A stretch of 9,220 nucleotides of DNA from DASSHC01 sp035693105 (GTDB lineage Bacteria; Chloroflexota; Chloroflexia; Thermomicrobiales; Thermomicrobiaceae), in assembly GCA_035693105.1 (NCBI GenBank), contig DASSHC010000124.1, forward strand, positions 1-9,220, in the 5' to 3' direction. The notes beneath the pieces are model-generated. The model saw only the letters and a list, made by a program, of their open reading frames with translations. It did not search any database and had not been told where the DNA came from. This document shows, piece by piece, positions 5,692 through 9,220 of this stretch. The first letter of the stretch is position 1. Every line of letters starts with the position of its first letter. The translations under genes and the position numbers were made by a program.

Positions 5692-8220
5692 CTACGGCTT
5701 CGCCGTCGACGTCGGCTGGCCACGGCGGTTGCGCTGCGACGGCACGTCGGCCGGGGTGCGGGTGGAACGGTCCGAGCCGTTGTCGTTGGTGTTATCGCTG
5801 TTGTTGTCACGGCTGGTGCCCGTCGGGGTCGGCCGCTCGCGGCCGCTGGAGACGCCCACCGCGCGCGCGTAGGTCTCCAGCGAGGCGATGCCGCGGCTGG
5901 TGAAGCGGTGGCTGCGCGCGGCGTCGGCCAGCGCCGCCTGCAGGTCCTTCTTCTCGGCGTCGGTCGTCTGGTTGCAGTTGAGCGTCGGCCCTTCGCCCTT
6001 GACCAGCGTCTCGACATGGTTGTCCGAGCCGGAGACCGGCTTCTTGCCGGTCGCGTTGCAGACCGGCGCGCGGATGATCCCCGGCGGCACGGGGAAGCTG
6101 GGGCTGATCGGGTTGCCGTTCGGGTCGAGCAGGTCTTTGGCGAAGCGCGGGTCCAGGTGCGTCAGTACCATCATGTCGTGCCAGATCGGCGCGGCCGACT
6201 GGATGCCGTCGAGGTTGCGCATTGGGTGGTTGTCGGTATTGCCGACCCAGACGCCGACGACCAGATCGGTGGTATAGCCCATCGTCCAGTTGTCGCGGTT
6301 GTCGTCGGTGGTGCCGGTCTTGGCCGCCGCGGGACGGTTGTTCAGCTCCGGCAGGTTGAGCTTCGTGCCACGGCCGAAGATCATGGCGCGGGCGCTGTCG
6401 TCGCTCAGGATATCGGTGATCTGGTAGGCGTGCTCGGCCTTGACGACCTGCTCCCCCTTCTCCAGCGTGTGGGCGCGGTCGAGCTTGAAGAGCGTCTTGC
6501 CGTTGCCGTCGGTCACGTCGAGGATCGGGGTGTAGGGCACGTAGCGCCCGTTGTTGGCCAGCGTGGCGAAGACGTTGGTGTGCTCCAGCAGCGAGACCTC
6601 GCCGCCGCCGAGGGTGACCGCCAGCCCGTAGAAGCTGGTGCCGCGCCAGAGGCCGGTCTTGATGCCCATCTTGTGCGCCAGGTCGAGCATGTTGCCCACC
6701 CCAACGTAGTCGAGCGCCTGCACCGCCGGGATGTTCAGCGAGTTGTCGAGCGCCTCGCGCACCGAGACCGCGCCGAAGTTCTGCAACGTGTCGTTGTGCG
6801 GCTCGTAGAACGGATCGGGCGCGCCGGGCGTGGGCCACTTCTTGTCGTAGTCGAAGATGACGGTGCCGGGGTTCCAACCCTTCTCGAAGGCGGCCAGATA
6901 GGTGATCGGTTTGATCGAGCTGCCCGGCTGGCGCTCGCGCACGGCCACGTTGACCTGGCCGTCGATGGCGTCGTTATAGTAGTCGGCGCTGCCGACCATC
7001 GCCAGGATCTCGCCGGTGCCGGGCTGCATGGCGACCAGCGCGCCGTTGTTGGCGTCGTAGGGCGCCAGCGCCTTGACGCGCTGGGAGACGATCTGCTGCG
7101 CCTGCTGCTGCAGGTCGTAGTCGAGCGTGGTGTGCACCACCAGACCGCCGCGGTAGACCGCCTCGGCGCCGTACTTCTGCTCCAGGTAGTACTTGACGTA
7201 GTCGACGAACTGCGGCACCAGCTCGCTGCGATCGGGCGGCTGGATGGTGAGCGGCTGGGCGTAGGCGTCGTCGGCCTCCTGCTTGGTAATCATGCCCTGC
7301 CGCACCATCTGCTCCAGCACGTACTCCTGGCGCTGGCGGGCCAGGTCGTAGTTCTGGATGGGGTCGTAGAGGCTCGGCGCCTGGGGCAGACCGGCCAGCA
7401 TCGAGGCCTCGCTGAGGGTCAGGTTCCAGGGGTGCTTGTTGAAGTAGGTCATCGAGGCGGCGTCGATGCCGTAGGAGCGGTGGCCGTAGAAGACCTGGTT
7501 CAGGTACATCTCCAGCACGGTCGACTTCTTGTACTTCTTGGAGAACTGGTAGGCGACGACCGCCTCGCGGACCTTGCGCGTCAGGGTACGCTCGTCGCCG
7601 ATCTTCTCGGTGTAGAGGTTGCGCACCAGTTGCTGGGTGATGGTCGAGGCGCCGGTGCGCCCGCCGGCCAGCTCGATGAACGCGCTGCGCACGATGGCGA
7701 CCGGGTCGATGCCGGGGTTGGTCCAGAAGGTGGCATCCTCGGCGGCCACGGTGGCGTCGAAGATCCAGGCACGGTGCGGCGCGTTGGGGTCATTCTGCTG
7801 CTGCGCGATGTGGTCTTCGACCTCCTGGAAGGTGACGTTGGTGCGGTAGCCGGTGTTCGGGTCGACCACCTCGGCCAGCAGCTTCCAGTTGCGGTCGTAG
7901 ATCTTGGTCGTCTGGAACTGGGGCGCCTCGACCTGATCGAGATTGGGCAGGTCGGTGGTGACGTACGACCAGCCGGCGATGCTGCCCGCCGCGACCGCGC
8001 CGACCGCGATGACGAAGAGGACCAGCGTGCCGAGCAGCGCCGCGACCGCGAACTGCGTCGCCAATCCGAGCGCCCGAAAGCCGCTCCGGGTTCTCCCGTG
8101 GGAGGAGAGCACGGAAGGCGGCAGCGCGCGCCGGGCCGGCGGCCGGTTGCCGAAGCGCCGGCTGCGCCGCCGTCCGCGCGGCCCGCGCTGGTTCGACCGA
8201 AATACCCTTCCCCGGCTCAA
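5692..8220 (-). CDS. Class A penicillin-binding protein (glycosyltransferase/transpeptidase)
   Basis: Bifunctional peptidoglycan synthase that polymerises lipid II and cross-links stem peptides outside the membrane. The 842-aa protein has an Arg-rich cytoplasmic N-terminus (1-50) and one membrane anchor (about 53-83). The GT51 domain has AAED with catalytic Glu161, GASTITQQ (190-197) and RKVREAVVAYQFSKKYKKSTVLEMYLNQ (about 215-242, in two motifs). The transpeptidase has Ser434-x-x-Lys437 (GSSIKP), Ser494-Leu-Asn496 and Lys634-Thr-Gly636. The last 50 residues are Asn/Asp/Ser/Thr/Arg-rich and probably disordered. Two Cys (721 and 749) near the end could form a disulfide. The usual ED..F..H.G motif reads EDATFWTNPG, with Asn in place of His, and Asn/Pro/Gln-rich residues precede it. 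The start is a TTG with GGGGG 9 nt upstream, so it is less certain than the others; GTG at 8112 is an alternative without a Shine-Dalgarno. Confidence 0.95.
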   Translation of the reverse strand: MSRGRVFRSNQRGPRGRRRSRRFGNRPPARRALPPSVLSSHGRTRSGFRALGLATQFAVAALLGTLVLFVIAVGAVAAGSIAGWSYVTTDLPNLDQVEAPQFQTTKIYDRNWKLLAEVVDPNTGYRTNVTFQEVEDHIAQQQNDPNAPHRAWIFDATVAAEDATFWTNPGIDPVAIVRSAFIELAGGRTGASTITQQLVRNLYTEKIGDERTLTRKVREAVVAYQFSKKYKKSTVLEMYLNQVFYGHRSYGIDAASMTYFNKHPWNLTLSEASMLAGLPQAPSLYDPIQNYDLARQRQEYVLEQMVRQGMITKQEADDAYAQPLTIQPPDRSELVPQFVDYVKYYLEQKYGAEAVYRGGLVVHTTLDYDLQQQAQQIVSQRVKALAPYDANNGALVAMQPGTGEILAMVGSADYYNDAIDGQVNVAVRERQPGSSIKPITYLAAFEKGWNPGTVIFDYDKKWPTPGAPDPFYEPHNDTLQNFGAVSVREALDNSLNIPAVQALDYVGVGNMLDLAHKMGIKTGLWRGTSFYGLAVTLGGGEVSLLEHTNVFATLANNGRYVPYTPILDVTDGNGKTLFKLDRAHTLEKGEQVVKAEHAYQITDILSDDSARAMIFGRGTKLNLPELNNRPAAAKTGTTDDNRDNWTMGYTTDLVVGVWVGNTDNHPMRNLDGIQSAAPIWHDMMVLTHLDPRFAKDLLDPNGNPISPSFPVPPGIIRAPVCNATGKKPVSGSDNHVETLVKGEGPTLNCNQTTDAEKKDLQAALADAARSHRFTSRGIASLETYARAVGVSSGRERPTPTGTSRDNNSDNTNDNGSDRSTRTPADVPSQRNRRGQPTSTAKP

Positions 8221-8261
8221 GGCAAATCGCCCCCATGTATGAATCTGTCAGAGCCGGCGCC

Positions 8262-8270
8262 ATGATACCA
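8262..8270 (-). promoter_or_regulatory. Candidate extended -10 promoter for the PBP gene
   Basis: Read on the minus strand this is TGGTATCAT, a TGn-TATCAT extended -10 matching TATAAT at five of six bases, about 42 nt upstream of the TTG start. No clear -35 is visible. It sits 4 nt from the palindrome at 8275-8292. Confidence 0.4.
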
Positions 8271-8274
8271 CGGT

Positions 8275-8292
8275 CGGCCGCCGAGGCGGCCG
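8275..8292. promoter_or_regulatory. Perfect 18-bp palindrome in the divergent intergenic region, possible operator
   Basis: cggccgcc and ggcggccg are perfect inverted half-sites separated by ga. The palindrome lies between the minus-strand and plus-strand extended -10 candidates, where a bound regulator could affect both the PBP and SDR genes. The all-GC arms mean chance is a real alternative. Confidence 0.35.
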
Positions 8293-8301
8293 CGGTGTCC
8301 G

Positions 8302-8310
8302 TGTTACACT
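8302..8310 (+). promoter_or_regulatory. Candidate extended -10 promoter for the SDR gene
   Basis: TGTTACACT has the TGn spacing and a TACACT hexamer (four of six against TATAAT). It is 77 nt upstream of the GTG start, implying a leader of about 70 nt. No recognisable -35 box is found; its expected place overlaps the palindrome at 8275-8292. Confidence 0.35.
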
Positions 8311-8372
8311 GCCGCCGATCGAGCCTGGGCGGTTCGCAAGAAGGCCGCCACGACGGCGCGAAACGCCAAGCG

Positions 8373-8379
8373 AAGGAGG
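8373..8379 (+). promoter_or_regulatory. Strong ribosome binding site that fixes the SDR start
   Basis: AAGGAGG lies 8 nt upstream of the GTG at 8388. It decides against the in-frame ATG at 8235, which would add 51 residues unlike any SDR N-terminus and run through the promoter region. Confidence 0.85.
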
Positions 8380-8387
8380 CGGGCGCG

Positions 8388-9176
8388 GTGGATCTGCAAT
8401 TGACGGGCAAGCGAGCGCTGGTGGCCGCGGCGAGCAAGGGGCTGGGCAAGGCGGTCGCGACCGAGCTGGCGCGCGAGGGAGCGCGCGTGGCGATCTTCTC
8501 GCGCGACTCCGAGCGCATTCAGCAGACGGCGGACGAGATCCGCCAGGCCACCGGCGCCGAGGTGCTGCCGCTGGTGGCCGACGCGCGCCAACCAGCCGAC
8601 ATCGACCGGGTGGTGGAGCAGACGGTCAAGCAGCTCGGCGGGCTGGACATCCTGGTGACCAACGCCGGCGGCCCGCCGCCCGGCACCTTCGAGAGCTTCA
8701 GCGCGCAGGACTTCCTCGACGCCATCGAGCTGAATCTGATGAGCACCATCCGCATGGCCAAAGCGGCGGTGCCGCACATGAAGGAGCACGGCGGCAGCAT
8801 CGTGACCATCACCTCGATCTCGGTCAAGCAGCCGCTGGAGAACCTGATCCTCTCCAACACCTCGCGCACCGGGGTGGTTGGGCTGGTCAAGTCGATGGCC
8901 AACGAGCTGGGCCAGTACAACATCCGGGTCAACAACGTCGGCCCCGGCCCAACGCGCACCGACCGCATCCTCAATCTGGCGCGGCGGCGCTCGGAGGAGG
9001 CCGGTATCCCGCTGGAGCAGGCGCTGGCCGAGAGCGCCAAGGGGATCCCGCTGGGCCGGGTCGGCGAGCCGGAGGAGTTCGGGCGGGTGGTCGCCTTCCT
9101 GGCCTCGCCCGCCGCCAGCTACGTCACCGGCTCGACCCTGCTGGTCGACGGCGGCCTCTACGCGGGGAGCTTGTAG
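8388..9176 (+). CDS. SDR-family protein with substituted active site (FabG-like)
   Basis: A 262-aa Rossmann-fold protein of usual SDR length, similar overall to 3-oxoacyl-ACP reductase (FabG). Seen: the nucleotide-binding loop VAAASKGLG (12-20), NAGG (92-95), Ser143 in TITSIS, VNNVGPGPTRTD (181-192) and the C-terminal YVTGSTLLVDGG. Two things are off. The usual TGxxxGxG reads AAASKGLG. The catalytic YxxxK position reads Ser156-N-T-S-Arg160, exactly 13 residues after Ser143 as in FabG, so both Tyr and Lys are replaced. This fits the known BKR-like SDR subgroup described as lacking a perfect cofactor motif and catalytic tetrad. Oxidoreductase activity and substrate are therefore uncertain. Its role in lipid metabolism cannot be inferred. 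It is monocistronic in view, divergent from the PBP gene and followed by a hairpin. Confidence 0.93.
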   Translation: MDLQLTGKRALVAAASKGLGKAVATELAREGARVAIFSRDSERIQQTADEIRQATGAEVLPLVADARQPADIDRVVEQTVKQLGGLDILVTNAGGPPPGTFESFSAQDFLDAIELNLMSTIRMAKAAVPHMKEHGGSIVTITSISVKQPLENLILSNTSRTGVVGLVKSMANELGQYNIRVNNVGPGPTRTDRILNLARRRSEEAGIPLEQALAESAKGIPLGRVGEPEEFGRVVAFLASPAASYVTGSTLLVDGGLYAGSL

Positions 9177-9188
9177 TACGGACCCTCG

Positions 9189-9220
9189 TCTCCCCCCTCC
9201 CAATTCTGGGAGAGGGGAGA
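9189..9220 (+). terminator. Strong hairpin after the SDR gene, probable terminator or repeat
   Basis: The arms 9189-9201 (tctcccccctccc) and 9208-9220 (gggagaggggaga) pair over 13 positions with one mismatch around the loop aattct, 12 nt past the SDR stop. The window ends at the hairpin base, so a T-run cannot be seen. The gggagagggg/aatt pattern also resembles a widely dispersed intergenic repeat I remember from many genomes. Confidence 0.6.

Noticed and set aside
5620..8265. Very long open frame on the plus strand (881 codons)
   Set aside because: It runs antisense to the PBP gene, and its product is a biased Val/Arg/Gly/Asp-rich string without domains. It is a GC-driven shadow of a gene whose motifs are clear on the other strand.
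8235..8387. N-terminal extension of the SDR to the ATG at 8235
   Set aside because: The GTG at 8388 has AAGGAGG 8 nt upstream and gives a standard SDR N-terminus; the extension crosses the palindrome and promoter candidate.

Overview
The window is GC-rich, densely coded bacterial chromosome. It contains the complex I genes nuoA-B-C-D, a metallo-beta-lactamase/Rieske fusion protein with a small companion gene, a class A penicillin-binding protein (PBP), and a divergently transcribed short-chain dehydrogenase-like (SDR) gene. The high GC, frequent GTG/TTG starts, the PBP signature EDATFWTNPG and the intergenic palindromic repeats fit a Chloroflexota lineage, possibly near Thermomicrobia/Sphaerobacter. 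That placement is inferred from remembered family resemblance, not from a search. All genes look intact. I saw no tRNA, rRNA, CRISPR array or transposase.

Layout, left to right. Positions 1-141 hold no gene, but have two related 22-nt palindromes in opposite orientation, one followed by a T-run. Positions 142-2930 (minus strand) are nuoA, nuoB, nuoC, nuoD, read right to left. They are tightly packed: nuoA/nuoB overlap, there are 24 nt between nuoB and nuoC, and nuoC/nuoD abut. A candidate extended -10 promoter lies just upstream of nuoA. Positions 2940-3261 are non-coding, with a 153-bp palindromic element. Positions 3262-5180 (minus) hold the MBL-Rieske gene followed 8 nt later by a 104-aa gene of unknown function. 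Positions 5181-5691 are non-coding, with two short inverted repeats and a second palindromic element (5467-5630). Positions 5692-8220 (minus) are the PBP gene. A 167-nt divergent intergenic region has a perfect 18-bp palindrome between two extended -10-like sequences. Positions 8388-9176 (plus) are the SDR gene, which ends just before a strong hairpin at the window edge.

The nuo genes encode one membrane subunit (A) and the B, C and D subunits of the peripheral arm next to the quinone site. The rest of complex I is not here, and the repeat-rich stretch after nuoD hints that the cluster ends there. The PBP builds cell wall. The MBL-Rieske pair is likely a two-gene transcription unit of unknown substrate. 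The SDR retains the fold motifs but lacks the catalytic Tyr and Lys.

The most interesting points are: the SDR with substituted active-site residues; the MBL-Rieske fusion, whose domain order is the reverse of CMP-Neu5Ac hydroxylase as I remember it; and two separate palindrome pairs whose copies differ by compensatory base changes, suggesting structure is conserved. I did not find convincing evidence of a wholly new multi-gene system.
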